Both the position numbers and the translations under genes were made by a program. 64,000 bases of DNA from Corynebacterium frankenforstense. Its GTDB lineage: Bacteria > Actinomycetota > Actinomycetes > Mycobacteriales > Mycobacteriaceae. The stretch covers positions 1 to 64,000 of the forward strand of contig NZ_JASODI010000002.1 of the NCBI RefSeq assembly GCF_030211955.1, in the 5' to 3' direction. The notes under the pieces were generated by a model. The model was given only the letters and a program-made list of their open reading frames with translations. It searched no databases and was not told the origin of the DNA. Shown piece after piece: positions 48,299-58,253 of this stretch (its first letter is position 1; the number at the start of each line of letters is the position of its first letter).

Positions 48299-49711
48299 AT
48301 GCAGCGCTGGGTCCTCCACATCGACATGGACGCGTTCTTCGCGTCCTGCGAGCAGCTGACCCGGCCCACCCTGCGCGGGCGCCCGGTGCTCGTCGGCGGG
48401 GTGTCGGGCCGCGGCGTGGTCGCGGGCGCGTCCTACGAGGCCCGCCGCTACGGTGCCCACTCCGCGATGCCGATGCACCGGGCCACCGCGCTGGTCGGCG
48501 CGAAGGCCGTGCTCGTCGCCCCGCGCCGCATTGTCTACTCCACGGCCTCGCGCCGCGTCTTCGCCACGGTGGCGCGCTTCGTGCCGGCCGACAAGATCGA
48601 GCAGCTGTCCATCGACGAGGCCTTCCTCGAGCCGCCCGCCCTGGTCGGCGCCACCGCCGAGGAGGTCACGGAGTGGGCTGAGGAGCTGCGCGCCGCGATC
48701 CGCGAGGAGACGGGGCTGCCGGCGTCGGTGGGCGCGGGCTCGGGCAAGCAGTTCGCCAAGATCGGCTCCGGCGAGGCCAAGCCCGACGGCCACCGTGTCA
48801 TCCCGCACGCCGAGGAGCTCGACTTCCTGCACCCGCTGGGCGTCGACAAGCTCTGGGGTGTGGGGCCGGTGACCGGTGCGAATCTCCGCACCGCCGGGGT
48901 GGAGACGATCGGGGACCTGGCGGCGATGTCGCGCCGCGAGGTCGAGCTGACCCTCGGCGCGACGGTGGGCGTGCAGCTGTGGCAGCTGGCGCGCGGCCAC
49001 GACGACCGCCCCGTCGAGCCGCGCGCCGAGGCCAAGTCCGTCTCCGCCGAGCACACCTACCCGCGCGACCTGGTCACGCGCGCGCAGGTCGACGCCGCCG
49101 TAAAGAGGGCCGCCGAGGACGCGCACCGTCGCCTGCTTAACGACGGTCGCGGGGCGCGCACGGTGACGGTCAAGTTGCGCATGGCGGACTTCCACATCGA
49201 GTCCCGTTCGGCGACGCTGGGCCACGCCACCGACGACGAGGCGACGCTGGGGGCGGTGGCGCGCCGGCTGACCCGTTACCCGGACGAGGTCGGCCCGGTG
49301 CGCCTGGTCGGGGTGGGCTACTCCGGTCTGGAGGACGCGCGTCAGGACGTGCTCTTCCCGGAGCTCGACGAGCTGCTGGTGGCCACGCCGGTCAGCTCGG
49401 CGGCCACCGACGACTACGAGGTGGGCGCGGCGGCCCCGGCCGACGGCGCCGGCCTGGAGATCACCGTGGAGTCCGAGGCCGCCGAGAGCGGCTGGCGGGC
49501 CACGGAGGACGTGGTGCACAGCGAGTTCGGGCACGGCTGGGTGCAGGGCACGGGCTCCGGGGTGGTCACGGTGCGCTTCGAGACGCGCGCGACGGGGCCG
49601 GGCCGGGCGCGAACCTTCGCCGTCGACGACCCGGACCTCGCCCCGGGCGATCCGTTGGCCTCGCTGGACTGGGGCGACTGGCTCGCGGCGCAGGAGGAGC
49701 AGGAGGAGTGA
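48299..49711 (+). CDS. dinB: Y-family DNA polymerase IV
   Basis: This 470-residue translesion polymerase has the catalytic acids D9 (HIDMDAFF) and D106/E107 (SIDEAFLE), a thumb HhH segment ([12 protein letters not shown]) and a little-finger domain. The C-terminal 110 residues go beyond the E. coli length, as in actinobacterial DinB1 types, and may hold extra clamp or regulator contacts. ATG 48299 has TACCCT (48287-48292) six nt upstream, so a leaderless start is likely. No SOS box is visible. Confidence 0.93.
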   Translation: MQRWVLHIDMDAFFASCEQLTRPTLRGRPVLVGGVSGRGVVAGASYEARRYGAHSAMPMHRATALVGAKAVLVAPRRIVYSTASRRVFATVARFVPADKIEQLSIDEAFLEPPALVGATAEEVTEWAEELRAAIREETGLPASVGAGSGKQFAKIGSGEAKPDGHRVIPHAEELDFLHPLGVDKLWGVGPVTGANLRTAGVETIGDLAAMSRREVELTLGATVGVQLWQLARGHDDRPVEPRAEAKSVSAEHTYPRDLVTRAQVDAAVKRAAEDAHRRLLNDGRGARTVTVKLRMADFHIESRSATLGHATDDEATLGAVARRLTRYPDEVGPVRLVGVGYSGLEDARQDVLFPELDELLVATPVSSAATDDYEVGAAAPADGAGLEITVESEAAESGWRATEDVVHSEFGHGWVQGTGSGVVTVRFETRATGPGRARTFAVDDPDLAPGDPLASLDWGDWLAAQEEQEE

Positions 49712-49816
49712 GAGGCGTGCGAGGCGAAAATATCTTCACACGTCACTCGCGTGTACCCTGTTAACGGAAATCTCCCCGGTGGCGCCGCCGGGGAAGGACT
49801 GAACCGAGGAGAGATC

Positions 49817-50431
49817 TTGAAGTTTTCCACGATCACCGCCGCGACCGTCGTCGTCGGACTCGGCCTGACCCTGAGCGCCTGCTCGGACGACTCCGACAAC
49901 GGCGAGGCCACCTCGTCGTCCGCGGCGACCTCGTCGCCGACGCAGGCCAGCGTCGAGCCGCCGACCGCCGAGGAGCTCAACGCGGTGCTGCAGCGCGCCA
50001 CCGACCCGAACGTGCCGCTGGAGGAGAAGACCCAGACCGTGCAGGGCGGCGAGACCGCCCCGGAGCTTTTCGACGTCATGACCGCCTCGCAGCAGGACTC
50101 GGGCGCGAAGTTCACCGTGGTCGACCCGATCCTGCCGGGCTACACCCCGGAGTACGTCATCGCGAAGGTCGTCTTCAGCGTGCCCGACCAGGAGGACCAG
50201 GTCGCCGAAGACGTCGAGTTCGTCCACGAGGACGGCGTCTGGAAGCTCTCCCAGTCCTGGGCGTGCATGCTGGTCTCCAACACCGTCGAGCCGGAGCAGG
50301 TCCCGGCGATGTGCCAGGGTGACGCCCCGGCCGAGGACCCCGCCGAGGGTGCTCCTGAGGGTGCGCCCGCCGAGGAGGCTCCGGAGGGTGCGCCCGCCGA
50401 GGCCCCCGTCGAGGAGGCCCCGGCGCAGTAG
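49817..50431 (+). CDS. Lipoprotein with MTB12-like domain
   Basis: This 204-residue protein is read from TTG 49817 after GAGGAGAG; an upstream in-frame start lacks a signal peptide. Lipobox LSAC gives lipid attachment at C22. A Ser/Thr-rich spacer leads to a globular domain (TAEELNAVLQRATDPNVPLEEK onward, cited from residue 55) resembling the low-molecular-weight antigen MTB12/CFP-2 family of mycobacteria, whose function is unknown. The tail is a Glu/Gly/Ala/Pro repeat (EGAPEGAPAEEAPEGAPAEA). A terminator follows at 50479. Confidence 0.8.
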   Translation: MKFSTITAATVVVGLGLTLSACSDDSDNGEATSSSAATSSPTQASVEPPTAEELNAVLQRATDPNVPLEEKTQTVQGGETAPELFDVMTASQQDSGAKFTVVDPILPGYTPEYVIAKVVFSVPDQEDQVAEDVEFVHEDGVWKLSQSWACMLVSNTVEPEQVPAMCQGDAPAEDPAEGAPEGAPAEEAPEGAPAEAPVEEAPAQ

Positions 50432-50478
50432 TAAGCGCCGCCGCGCCACGTCGCTTGCCGACGTCGCGCCCCACCCGA

Positions 50479-50510
50479 CCCCGCGTACCGTGCGGTATGC
50501 GGGGCCTTCG
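50479..50510 (+). terminator. Terminator between lipoprotein and ABC-F genes
   Basis: CCCCGC-G-TACCG pairs with CGGTA-T-GCGGGG around a two-base loop, followed by CCTTCGG. It lies between convergent genes; a copy of the dispersed word (50454-50468) precedes it. Confidence 0.65.
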
Positions 50511-50588
50511 GCGTTGTGTGCGCTGTCTCGGCTCCAGAGACCCCGGCCTCCGACGGCCATTACGGCGACGGCGCGCCGCGGGAGAGAA

Positions 50589-52274
50589 CTAGGCGCGGCC
50601 GTCGACCGGCTCGAGGTGCAGGACCTTGCCCTGCCAGCGGCGGCGCACCCAGCGGTCGTGGGTGGCCATGAGCACGGTGCCCTCGAAGTCGGCCAGCGCG
50701 TCCTCGAGCTCCTCGGCCAGAGCCAGGGAGAGGTGGTTGGTCGGCTCGTCGAGAAGCAGCAGGTCCGGGGGAGAGGCCAGCACCGCGCCGAGTGCCACAC
50801 GGCGGCGCTGCCCGAAGGACAGGGCGCGCAGCGGGCGCGCGGCGTCCTCCTCGGAGAGCAGCCCCAGCTCGGCCAGCGTCGGCGGGGTCTTCGCCTTCCT
50901 CGACCGGCCCCACGGCCCCTTGGCGACCTCCCGCTCGAAGGCCACCGCAGCCGGCAGGTCCAGGTCCTCCCAGTGGTCGTCCTGGCGCAGCCGGGCGATC
51001 GTGACCTCCTCGGGGATGCGCACCTCGCCCGCGGTCGGCGCCACGGTGCCCTCGATGACCGAGAGCAGCGTCGACTTGCCGGCCCCGTTGGGCCCCTCGA
51101 TCAGCCAGTGCGCGCCGGGCTGCACCTTCAGGTTCACCGGCGCCAGCCGCCCCGCGACCGCCACGGACCGCGCCGTCACCGTCGGCTCACCGAGGCTGGC
51201 CAGGTGGCTGTCCGGCACGCCGCGGAAGCGCAGCCGCTCCGGCGGCGCCGGGATCTCGTCGCGCTCCAGGTCCGCCAGCCGCGACTTCGCCGAGCGCACC
51301 CGCGCCCCCACCGTCTTGGCCGCCCGGTCCGCCTGGAACTTCGCGGCCATGCGCACCTCGGACTTGGCCACCTGCGAGTGGAAGACGTCCTCGCCGGTCT
51401 GCCGTGCGCGCGACTCGAGCCGCTCGCGCTCCTGCTCCTGGGCGTTGTAGCGCTCCCGCCACAGCCGCCGGGCCTTCTCGCGCGCCTTCAGGTAGTCGGA
51501 GAACCCGCCGCCGAAGAGCGTGTCCTGGCGCGTCAGCCCCTCCTCGGCCCGCCCCTCCGGGTCCAGCGAGGGGTCCATGTCCACGATGAAGTCGGCCACC
51601 TCGTCGAGGAAGTAACGGTCGTGGCTGGCCACCAGCACCGGCCCGGGGAAGGCCCGCAGCTCGTCGATGAGGAAGTCCACCGCGTCGTCGTCCAGGTGGT
51701 TGGTGGGCTCGTCGAGCACCATCGCGTCCAGCGGTCGCAGCAGCAGCGCCGCCAGCGCGAAGCGGCGGCGTTGCCCGCCGGACAGGTCGCCCAGCGGCGT
51801 CTTCAGGTCCACCCCCGCCAGCCCCAGCCCGGCGAGCACCTCGGCGATGCGGGCGTCCAACTCCCACACACCTGCCTCGGCCGCACGCGCCAGTGCGGCG
51901 TCGAAGGCCGCGGCGTCGTCAATTCCGGCGGTGCCGGCGGCCATGGCCTCGGACAGGCGCGTGATCTCGGCCTCGATGCCGCGCAGCTCGGCGACGGCGG
52001 CGTCGATAAGCTCGTGCGCCGGTGCGGTGGCCGGCAGCGAGGTCTCCTGCTCCATGAAGCCGGTCACCGGCGGGCGCACCACCGAGCCGGTGTCTCGGTG
52101 GCGCTGCTTGCTGATCAGCGAGATCAGCGTCGACTTGCCGCTGCCGTTCTCGCCGATCAGCCCGATCACGCGGCCGGCGGGCACGGTGAACGTCACGTCC
52201 GTGAGCACGCGGTGGGTGGGGTAGGAGAAGCCCACCCCGTCCAGCTTGATGTGGTGGTACCTGGTCTCGGTCAC
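50589..52274 (-). CDS. ABC-F family ATP-binding protein
   Basis: This 561-residue soluble protein has two ATPase domains: Walker A GENGSGKST with LSGGQRRR signature, and EGPNGAGKST with SFGQRRR, joined by a charged linker of about 80 residues that reaches the ribosomal P site in this family. No membrane domain. ABC-F proteins rescue or adjust stalled ribosomes; some give antibiotic resistance, but type cannot be set from sequence. GTG 52274 follows GGCAGGAA, 13 bases after the lipoprotein gene upstream, so the two form a leftward operon. Confidence 0.88.
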   Translation of the reverse strand: MTETRYHHIKLDGVGFSYPTHRVLTDVTFTVPAGRVIGLIGENGSGKSTLISLISKQRHRDTGSVVRPPVTGFMEQETSLPATAPAHELIDAAVAELRGIEAEITRLSEAMAAGTAGIDDAAAFDAALARAAEAGVWELDARIAEVLAGLGLAGVDLKTPLGDLSGGQRRRFALAALLLRPLDAMVLDEPTNHLDDDAVDFLIDELRAFPGPVLVASHDRYFLDEVADFIVDMDPSLDPEGRAEEGLTRQDTLFGGGFSDYLKAREKARRLWRERYNAQEQERERLESRARQTGEDVFHSQVAKSEVRMAAKFQADRAAKTVGARVRSAKSRLADLERDEIPAPPERLRFRGVPDSHLASLGEPTVTARSVAVAGRLAPVNLKVQPGAHWLIEGPNGAGKSTLLSVIEGTVAPTAGEVRIPEEVTIARLRQDDHWEDLDLPAAVAFEREVAKGPWGRSRKAKTPPTLAELGLLSEEDAARPLRALSFGQRRRVALGAVLASPPDLLLLDEPTNHLSLALAEELEDALADFEGTVLMATHDRWVRRRWQGKVLHLEPVDGRA

Positions 52275-52287
52275 GGTTCCTGCCGTT

Positions 52288-53250
52288 CTAGCCGAAGGAG
52301 AGGGCGGTGGTGGTGTCCTGCATGACGCGGTTGTCGCCGTCGCCGCCGTAGGTCACGCGGGTGGTCGCCGCGACCGTGCCGGCCACCGGCAGCGGCCGGG
52401 TCAGGTCGACGTTCAGCGAACCGCGCGAGGACGTGGTGGAGTGCAGCACCCGCAGCTCGCCGTCGGGGGCGTCGGGCACCCCGGACATGTCGAGCGCGCC
52501 GACCGCCGGGCGCTGTTGGACGGCCACGGACAGCTCGACACGGTCGCCGTCGACGTTGTCCAGCGTGTAGGTCGTCGTCTGCAGCAGCGTCGACTGGCCG
52601 GTCACCCGCGAGTCGACGGTCCAGGACGCGCCGGGGCCGACGGGGTCGGCGGGGAAGACGACCGGCAGCGAGGCGATGCCCATCACGGCGTCCTCGGCGG
52701 CGGCGCGGGTGTCGTCGTCGGCGTCGACGGGCGGGGCGAGGCGGACGGTGGAGACCTTGCCGGAGGCCTCCGCGGTCCAGCCGGCCTCGAAACCGGCCGC
52801 GCCGGGCAGGTCGTCGGTCTCGCCGAGGCGGAACTGGACGCGCCGGGTGCCGTTGTCCTCCGCGGCGGCCTCCGTGGTCGCGGCGGTGAGCGGCAGCGAG
52901 GTCGCCTTCAGCCCCGGTGCGTCGAGGCTCTCCGGCGCGGCGGGCGCGGCCGGGTCGGCCTTTTCCGCGGGGGCGACGGACTGCGCGAAGCCGCGTGCGA
53001 CCGTCGCCGTCGTCTCCTGCGCCGGATTGTCGACGTCCCGGAACTCCAGGTTGGCGCGCGGCTCGGCGCCGGCGTCCTGGACGGTGACGCGCACGGGGTC
53101 GACCTCGAGGCCGACGGCCTGCTCGGTGCGGGTGTCGTCGTCGGGCAGACCCGCCTCCGAGCCGCAGCCGACCAGGGCGAGGCTCAGCGACGCCGCCAGG
53201 GCGAGCAGGGCGCGCCGGCGCGGGAATTGCGGTCGAGGGGTTTCAGACAC
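52288..53250 (-). CDS. Lipoprotein of unknown function
   Basis: This 320-residue protein starts at GTG 53250, with TAAATT exactly 7 nt upstream (53263-53258), so leaderless. The twin-basic start (RRRALLALAAS) and lipobox LVGC give lipidation at C29. The body is beta-rich and repetitive in Thr/Asp/Val with no motif I recognise; it resembles conserved corynebacterial DUF-type lipoproteins. It heads the operon with the ABC-F gene and is divergent from lspA, the peptidase that would process it. Confidence 0.8.
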   Translation of the reverse strand: MSETPRPQFPRRRALLALAASLSLALVGCGSEAGLPDDDTRTEQAVGLEVDPVRVTVQDAGAEPRANLEFRDVDNPAQETTATVARGFAQSVAPAEKADPAAPAAPESLDAPGLKATSLPLTAATTEAAAEDNGTRRVQFRLGETDDLPGAAGFEAGWTAEASGKVSTVRLAPPVDADDDTRAAAEDAVMGIASLPVVFPADPVGPGASWTVDSRVTGQSTLLQTTTYTLDNVDGDRVELSVAVQQRPAVGALDMSGVPDAPDGELRVLHSTTSSRGSLNVDLTRPLPVAGTVAATTRVTYGGDGDNRVMQDTTTALSFG

Positions 53251-53319
53251 GGTGACTAATTTACCGTGCGTGCCGGGTGCGGTTGGCCACGGGCGCACCG
53301 CGGCGGTGATAATGGTCGC
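53251..53319. promoter_or_regulatory. Divergent leaderless promoters, lipoprotein / lspA
   Basis: Minus strand: TAAATT (53263-53258) is 7 nt before GTG 53250. Plus strand: GATAAT (53308-53313) is 6 nt before GTG 53320. Both transcripts should begin at their start codons. Confidence 0.6.
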
Positions 53320-53964
53320 GTGAGTACGAAGCCGAGAGAGAACGGGGGCGGATACGCCGCCATGATGGCCGCGGTGGTGGTCGCCGTCGCCGTGGTCGAC
53401 CAGTCGGTCAAGACGCTGATGCTCGGGTGGCTGGAACCCGGGCAGCCGGTGGCGGTGATCGGCGACTGGTTCCGCTTCACGCTCCTGTTCAACTCCGGCG
53501 CGGCCTTCTCCATGGGCAGCGACTCGACGTGGCTGTTCACCTGCATCCAGATCGCGTTCGTCGTCGGCGTGGCCGCCGCCGCGCCGCGGGTGCACGACCG
53601 GTGGACCGCGGTGGGGCTGGCCCTGATCGCCGGGGGAGCGGCCGGCAACCTCGTCGACCGGCTCTTCCGCGAGCCCGCGTTCTTCGTCGGCCACGTCGTC
53701 GACTTCATCTCCGTGGGCAACTTCGCCGTGTTCAACCTCGCCGACTCCGCGATCACGGTCGGGGTGGTCGTCTTCGTGCTGGGCATGTTCTTCGGCGAGC
53801 AGGCCGGCGAGCAGCCGGGCGACGACGAGGCCGACGCGGGGGAGACCGATGCGGGGTCCGGCGAGACCGGTGCACCGGACGCGGGCGCCACCGCCGCCGG
53901 CGCAGCCACTGCCGCCACCGCCGCAGAAACCGACGCCGAGGGAGAGGAGCCCGCCCGTGCGTGA
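53320..53964 (+). CDS. lspA: Lipoprotein signal peptidase II
   Basis: This 214-residue four-helix membrane aspartyl protease cleaves prolipoproteins at the lipobox after diacylglyceryl transfer. Catalytic D113 (NLVDRLF) and D142 (FNLADSA) are present. GTG 53320 is chosen over the GTG-type start at 53266 because GATAAT lies 6 nt before it. The last 50 residues are an acidic Ala/Gly/Glu/Asp/Thr tail not usual in LspA. It overlaps the pseudouridine synthase gene by 8 bases. Confidence 0.93.
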   Translation: MSTKPRENGGGYAAMMAAVVVAVAVVDQSVKTLMLGWLEPGQPVAVIGDWFRFTLLFNSGAAFSMGSDSTWLFTCIQIAFVVGVAAAAPRVHDRWTAVGLALIAGGAAGNLVDRLFREPAFFVGHVVDFISVGNFAVFNLADSAITVGVVVFVLGMFFGEQAGEQPGDDEADAGETDAGSGETGAPDAGATAAGAATAATAAETDAEGEEPARA

Positions 53965-54883
53965 GGTCCGCCAACTTCCCGTCCCCGAGGGCCTGGCCGG
54001 CATGCGCGCCGACGCCGGCGTCGCCCGCCTCTTCGGCGTCTCACGCGCCGTCGCCGCACAATTGGCGGAGGACGGTGACGTGCTCGTCGAAAATTCGCCC
54101 GTGGGCAAGTCCGCGCGCCTGGCGGAGGGTGCCTGGCTGGAGGTCACCCTCCCGGAGCCGGCGCGCCCGCTGGAGGCCGAGACGCCGCGCGAGGTCGAGG
54201 GCATGGACATCCTGTACTCGGACGCGGACGTCATCGCCGTCAACAAGCCGGTGGGCGTGGCCGCGCACCCGACGGTCGGCTGGGACGGGCCCACCGTCAC
54301 CGGCGGGCTGGCCGCGGCGGGCTTCCGCATCTCCACCTCGGGCCCGCCGGAGCGCAAGGGCATCGTCCAGCGCCTGGACGTGGGCACCTCCGGGGTGATG
54401 GTCGTGGCCGCCAGCGAGCGCGGCTACTCGATGCTCAAGCGCGCCTTCCGCGAGCGCACGGTCTCCAAGACCTACCACGCGCTGGTGCAGGGCCACCCGG
54501 ACCCGTTCAACGGCACGGTCGACGCGCCGATCGGCCGCCACCCGAAGGCCGGCTGGCGCTTCGCGGTGGTCTCCGACGGCAAGCCGGCGGTCACGCACTA
54601 CAAGACCCTGGAGGCCTTCCCCGAGGCGACGCTGCTGGAGGTGCACCTGGAGACGGGCCGCACGCACCAGATCCGCGTGCACATGTCCGCGTTGCGCCAC
54701 CCGTGCGTGGGCGACCCGATGTACGGCGGCGACCCGAGGCTCGCTGAGCGCCTCGGCCTGAACCACCAGTGGCTGCACGCGGTGTGCCTGGGCTTCGACC
54801 ACCCGGCCGACGGCCGCCGCATGGAGATCACCGCGCCCTACCCGGAGGACCTCTCGCGGGCGCTGGAGATGGTCCGGCGGTGA
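53957..54883 (+). CDS. rluD: RluD-family pseudouridine synthase
   Basis: This 308-residue enzyme has an N-terminal S4 domain ([20 protein letters not shown] region) and a catalytic domain with D141 in QRLDVGTSG, followed by [15 protein letters not shown]. It modifies uridines in 23S rRNA (RluD positions by homology, not proven). GTG 53957 follows GGAGAGGAG and overlaps lspA, the usual lspA-rluD pair. Stop overlaps the next gene as GTGA. Confidence 0.92.
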   Translation: MREVRQLPVPEGLAGMRADAGVARLFGVSRAVAAQLAEDGDVLVENSPVGKSARLAEGAWLEVTLPEPARPLEAETPREVEGMDILYSDADVIAVNKPVGVAAHPTVGWDGPTVTGGLAAAGFRISTSGPPERKGIVQRLDVGTSGVMVVAASERGYSMLKRAFRERTVSKTYHALVQGHPDPFNGTVDAPIGRHPKAGWRFAVVSDGKPAVTHYKTLEAFPEATLLEVHLETGRTHQIRVHMSALRHPCVGDPMYGGDPRLAERLGLNHQWLHAVCLGFDHPADGRRMEITAPYPEDLSRALEMVRR

Positions 54884-55410
54884 GGCGGGGCGTCGTCGCG
54901 GCGGCGGTGCTGGCGCTGATCGCCCTGGCGGTGGTGCTGCTGGCGTCGCGTTCGGACCTGACCGACCGCCCGGACCCCGTCAACGGCGACCAGCTGGGCA
55001 TGGACTCCCACGAGTCCGTGGCGGACTACCGCTCGCGTGCCGCCGACTCGCTCGCCGAGGCCCCCGCCGACCAGCCCGTGTGGGCCCTCGTGACCTTCGC
55101 CGCGCCGCTGGACACCGAGGCCGCGGACGAGGCGACGCGCGGCCTGGGGCGGGTCTCGGCGGTCGTGGCCCACGAGGCCGGCCTGATCCAGATTCCCGAA
55201 CCCGTCGCCGGTGCCACCCGCGCCGACGTCTTCGCCCGCGAGCTGGCCCGCGCCCCGTTCGAGGCCGACCGCCTCGACGGCGTCGTCGCCTACGACTCCG
55301 GTTCTGCGTTGCGTGCGCTCACCCAGATTGACGACGTCGCGGTGGTCGAGGCCCTGCCCTCCGATGCGGCGTGGGGCCGCACCGGCGTGCGCCCCGTCGT
55401 ACTGGACTGA
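54880..55410 (+). CDS. Membrane-anchored protein of unknown function
   Basis: This 176-residue protein has one N-terminal membrane helix (4-22) and an extracellular alpha/beta domain with no motif I recognise. It starts at GTG 54880, coupled to rluD by a GTGA overlap, so it belongs to the lspA-rluD operon. QIDDVAV near its C-terminus is a coding copy of the dispersed word (55327-55341). Confidence 0.7.
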   Translation: MRRGVVAAAVLALIALAVVLLASRSDLTDRPDPVNGDQLGMDSHESVADYRSRAADSLAEAPADQPVWALVTFAAPLDTEAADEATRGLGRVSAVVAHEAGLIQIPEPVAGATRADVFARELARAPFEADRLDGVVAYDSGSALRALTQIDDVAVVEALPSDAAWGRTGVRPVVLD

Positions 55411-55440
55411 CTGAGCCGCGTTCACTGTGCCGCGCTGACT

Positions 55441-55482
55441 ACGCTGTGCTGACCACGCTGTGCTGACCACGCTGTGCTGACA
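55441..55482 (+). repeat. 14-bp tandem repeat, three copies
   Basis: ACGCTGTGCTGACC is present twice exactly and once with a final A, directly head to tail, with decayed partial units upstream (GCGCTGACT). It lies 30 bases after a stop codon. Not CRISPR-like, since there are no spacers. Confidence 0.9.
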
Positions 55483-55706
55483 GCGCTCCCCCTGCTGGCT
55501 GTGGCGCAGCTCCGTGCGGTTGCGCACTGACTCCGGGCACGCCGAGGCCCGGCCTGCTCCGGCGTGTGGGGAGGGCCGGTGGCGTCGGGCATGCCGGATT
55601 CCCGGTTCCTCCCCCCCTCGTGGAGGAACCGGTCCGGGTGTCTCCCCGCGATATATGCAGGGGCGCGTGGAGCGCGGGGCCGTGTGGCCGACTCGGCTCG
55701 GTGCGT

Positions 55707-55760
55707 CGCGCGCGGGGCGCGGCTGGCTCGGGGCGCGCGCGGGGTGCGGCCGGCTCGGGG
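55707..55760. repeat. 27-bp tandem duplication
   Basis: Two adjacent 27-bp units, starting CGCGCGCGGGG and ending GGCTCGGGG, differ at two bases. It lies just after the stop of the leftward HNH gene, and a more diverged third unit may precede it. Confidence 0.85.
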
Positions 55761-55771
55761 CCGGCGCCGGG

Positions 55772-57037
55772 TCAGGCGCCGGGGCAGGCGGCGGCGCTGG
55801 CCTCGGCGTGGGCGTTCAGGATGCGCCGTGCCATCGTCGGCGTGTGGTCCCGCTGCCGCCTCCCGCCCGGCAGCCGCCGGTAGACGTCGAGCCCGTCGGA
55901 CTCGATGCGGCCGTGCCGGGCGGGGGCGTCCGGGTCGTCGTCGTTGGCGGCGTTGTGCCAAGGGCAGAGCAGCAGCAGGTTGTCCAGGTTGGTCATCCCG
56001 CCGCGGGCGAAGCTGCCCTTGTGGTGCGCCTCGCTGTAGGCGCCCGGCCGGTTGCACTCCGGGTGGGCGCAGACCCCGTAGACCTGCTGGAGGATCTCGC
56101 GCTGCTTGGGCGAGGCGAAACGCTCCAACCGGTAGAGGTCGACCGGCCCCTTGACCGGGTGGACCAGCACGGCCCGGTCGACCACCGCGCGGTCCCGGAG
56201 CATGAGCCGGACGAACTCGGAGCCGGTCATCCGGGCGCCGTCGGAGGCGAGCAGCTGGACGTCGTCGCCGTCGCCGGCGAGGACCTGCGTGTACTCGTCA
56301 AGCACGATGCCGACCCCCGCGTGATAGACGGTCTCCGGGACACCCCGGGCGAGCACCTCGGCGAAGGCCTCGCCGAGATCGAACCGGTCGATCCGGGCGC
56401 CGTCCTGCCCGTCGGCCTGCGTACCCGGCTGCGGTGCCGGCCGGCCGCCGGTGACGGCGTCGGCAGCGCCGTGGAGATCCGTCTGGACGTCGGACCGGCC
56501 ATCCGACTCGGCGTCATCCTGGGCGGCGGCCCGGGCGAGGTTCTGCCGGGCCTGCTCGAAGGCGGCCCGGTAGATCGTGGAGACCTGGGTGGAGGAACCG
56601 TGGAAGATGAGCCCGGGGCCGCGCGTCTTCGAGTTGATCAGGCGCAGCGACGCCCGCCGCTCCGGTTCCGGGGCCTCCGGCCCGTTGAACTCGAGGAGCA
56701 GACGCTCGCAGGCCTCCTTGACGGCCTGGTGGTCGCCGGCCGTGCCGCAGGCCCGCCTGCGGAAGCCCCAGGCACGGCGCTGGTCGGTGACTTTGCGTGC
56801 GTAGTTCTCGATCATGTCGAGGGTGGCCAGCGAGTGGCGGTTCTCGTGGGCCGCGGCGATCGCCGGGGACGTGGTGCGGTTGGCGGGGAAGTAGATCGCG
56901 GAGACGCGGGCGATCTTCTGCGCGTCCGCCGGCACGACGCCGAGATCGATGAGTCGGTGCCGGCTCAGCCCGGCGGCGGCCTCGGCTACGGCGATGCCCC
57001 GGCCGGAGACTTCGATGAATTGGTCGAGCGGGTTCAT
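55772..57037 (-). CDS. DUF222/HNH endonuclease-like protein (intact)
   Basis: This 421-residue protein is read from ATG 57037 (MNPLDQFIEVSGRGIAVAEA); a frame extending upstream lacks support. The C-terminal third has an HNH/zinc motif (CAHPECNRPGAYSEAHHKG then CPWHNAAND). The middle contains a polar Asp/Gln/Gly linker. It belongs to a similar broad HNH group as the broken gene at 433 but the two share little N-terminal sequence. Its job is unknown; DNA nicking or cutting is expected from the motif. It lies alone between rarD and the repeat-bearing gap. Confidence 0.8.
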   Translation of the reverse strand: MNPLDQFIEVSGRGIAVAEAAAGLSRHRLIDLGVVPADAQKIARVSAIYFPANRTTSPAIAAAHENRHSLATLDMIENYARKVTDQRRAWGFRRRACGTAGDHQAVKEACERLLLEFNGPEAPEPERRASLRLINSKTRGPGLIFHGSSTQVSTIYRAAFEQARQNLARAAAQDDAESDGRSDVQTDLHGAADAVTGGRPAPQPGTQADGQDGARIDRFDLGEAFAEVLARGVPETVYHAGVGIVLDEYTQVLAGDGDDVQLLASDGARMTGSEFVRLMLRDRAVVDRAVLVHPVKGPVDLYRLERFASPKQREILQQVYGVCAHPECNRPGAYSEAHHKGSFARGGMTNLDNLLLLCPWHNAANDDDPDAPARHGRIESDGLDVYRRLPGGRRQRDHTPTMARRILNAHAEASAAACPGA

Positions 57038-57298
57038 GGCCCCCAGCATCCCGGCCGCCGCCCCGCTCCGCGAGAGCACGGCCGCCCGGCTGTGGAACAC
57101 CCCCGGGCATCCACACCCCGGCCCGCCCCGCAGTGGCGCAGCCCGGCTGTCTCAGCTAAGGGCCCGGGAATCCGCGAGGCGGATCGACGGAGCTCGGAGG
57201 CCCGGAATCCGGTGTGCTCCGGAGATAAAGGGAAGCAGGAGAGCGGCGGCAGGGCCGCGGCGGGGTGAGGACACGGGGGGGGACGAGGAGACGGGTGT

Positions 57299-58213
57299 CT
57301 AACCCGCAGCGTCGCCACGCGGGGCGTCGTCAATCGGGGCGGCGCCCGCACAGCGGGCGCGTCGGGCGCGACGGGCGGTGCGCGCGATGTCCGCAATGAA
57401 TACGGCGACGGCCACCCAGATGATCACGAAGCCCGCCCAGCGCGCCGGGCTGAGCTGCTCGTCGACCACGAACAGCGCCCACAGCATCTGCATCGTCGGC
57501 GTGAGGAACTGCAGCATGCCGATCGTCGCCAGGGGCAGGCGGTGCGCCGCCGCGCCGAAGAGCAGCAGCGGCAGCGCCGTCACCACGCCGGAGACCGCCA
57601 GCAACGCCGCATTCGTCGCACCCGCGTTGCCGAACGTCGCCTGCCCGCCCACGGCGAGCACCGCCAGATACACCGCCGCCACCGGCGTGAGCACCAGCGT
57701 CTCCGCCGTCAGGGACGCCGCCGAGGACACCGTCACCTTCTTCTTGAGCAGCCCGTAGCAGCCGAAAGTCAGTGCCAGGCCCACGCCCATCACCGGCGGC
57801 TGCTCGCCGAGCACCGCCAGCCACACCACGCCCACCGCCGCGATGCCCACCGCCGCCGTCTGCGCCGGGCGCAGCCGCTCGTTGAGGAAGAGCACGCCGA
57901 GCAGCACACTGACGATCGGGTTGATGAAGTAGCCCAGCGCCGCGTCGGCGACGTGGCCCGAGTTGACCGCGACGACGTAGATCAGCCAGTTGCCGGCCAC
58001 GACCACGCCCGCCAGCGCCATGCGCGCCCACTGCGCCCGCCCGGCCGCGCGCAGCTCGCGCCACCCGCGCGTCACCGCGAGCACCACGACCATCAGCAGC
58101 GCCGTCCACACGATGCGGTGGGCCAGAATCTCCAGCGGACCGGCGGGCAGCAGCAGCGGGAAGAAGGCCGGGAAAACGCCCCACAACAGGTAGGCCAGGA
58201 CACCGAAGAGCAT
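57299..58213 (-). CDS. rarD: RarD-type EamA/DMT transporter
   Basis: This 304-residue protein has ten membrane helices in two EamA halves, starting [20 protein letters not shown], the RarD hallmark. Substrate unknown (exporter-type drug/metabolite family). ATG 58213 has TACGAT exactly 7 nt upstream, so leaderless and divergent from dnaE1. The C-terminus is Arg/Ala-rich and encodes PIDDAPRG from a copy of the dispersed word (57320-57334). The 261-base gap after it (57038-57298) shows no gene. Confidence 0.88.
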   Translation of the reverse strand: MLFGVLAYLLWGVFPAFFPLLLPAGPLEILAHRIVWTALLMVVVLAVTRGWRELRAAGRAQWARMALAGVVVAGNWLIYVVAVNSGHVADAALGYFINPIVSVLLGVLFLNERLRPAQTAAVGIAAVGVVWLAVLGEQPPVMGVGLALTFGCYGLLKKKVTVSSAASLTAETLVLTPVAAVYLAVLAVGGQATFGNAGATNAALLAVSGVVTALPLLLFGAAAHRLPLATIGMLQFLTPTMQMLWALFVVDEQLSPARWAGFVIIWVAVAVFIADIARTARRARRARCAGAAPIDDAPRGDAAG

Positions 58214-58253
58214 GGCCGTGATCGTACTTGCGCGCATCGATACACTGGCTGCC
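58214..58253. promoter_or_regulatory. Divergent leaderless promoters, rarD / dnaE1
   Basis: Minus strand TACGAT (58226-58221) and plus strand TACACT (58241-58246) each lie exactly 7 nt before an ATG. Only 40 bases separate the two coding regions, so each -35 region must overlap the other promoter or gene. Confidence 0.65.

Larger units (their letters stand above)
55411..55771. other. Repeat-bearing gap between convergent genes
   Basis: No convincing gene. It contains three 14-bp tandem copies (55441-55482) and a 27-bp near-perfect duplication (55707-55760), both listed separately. Minus-strand reading of the second gives Arg/Ala/Pro-rich peptide downstream of the HNH gene stop. An inverted pair GGTTCCTCC/GGAGGAACC at 55605-55632 may be the terminator hairpin. 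Confidence 0.5.

Noticed and set aside
55427..55760. CRISPR array
   Set aside because: The repeats are directly adjacent with no spacers, and there are no cas genes in the window.
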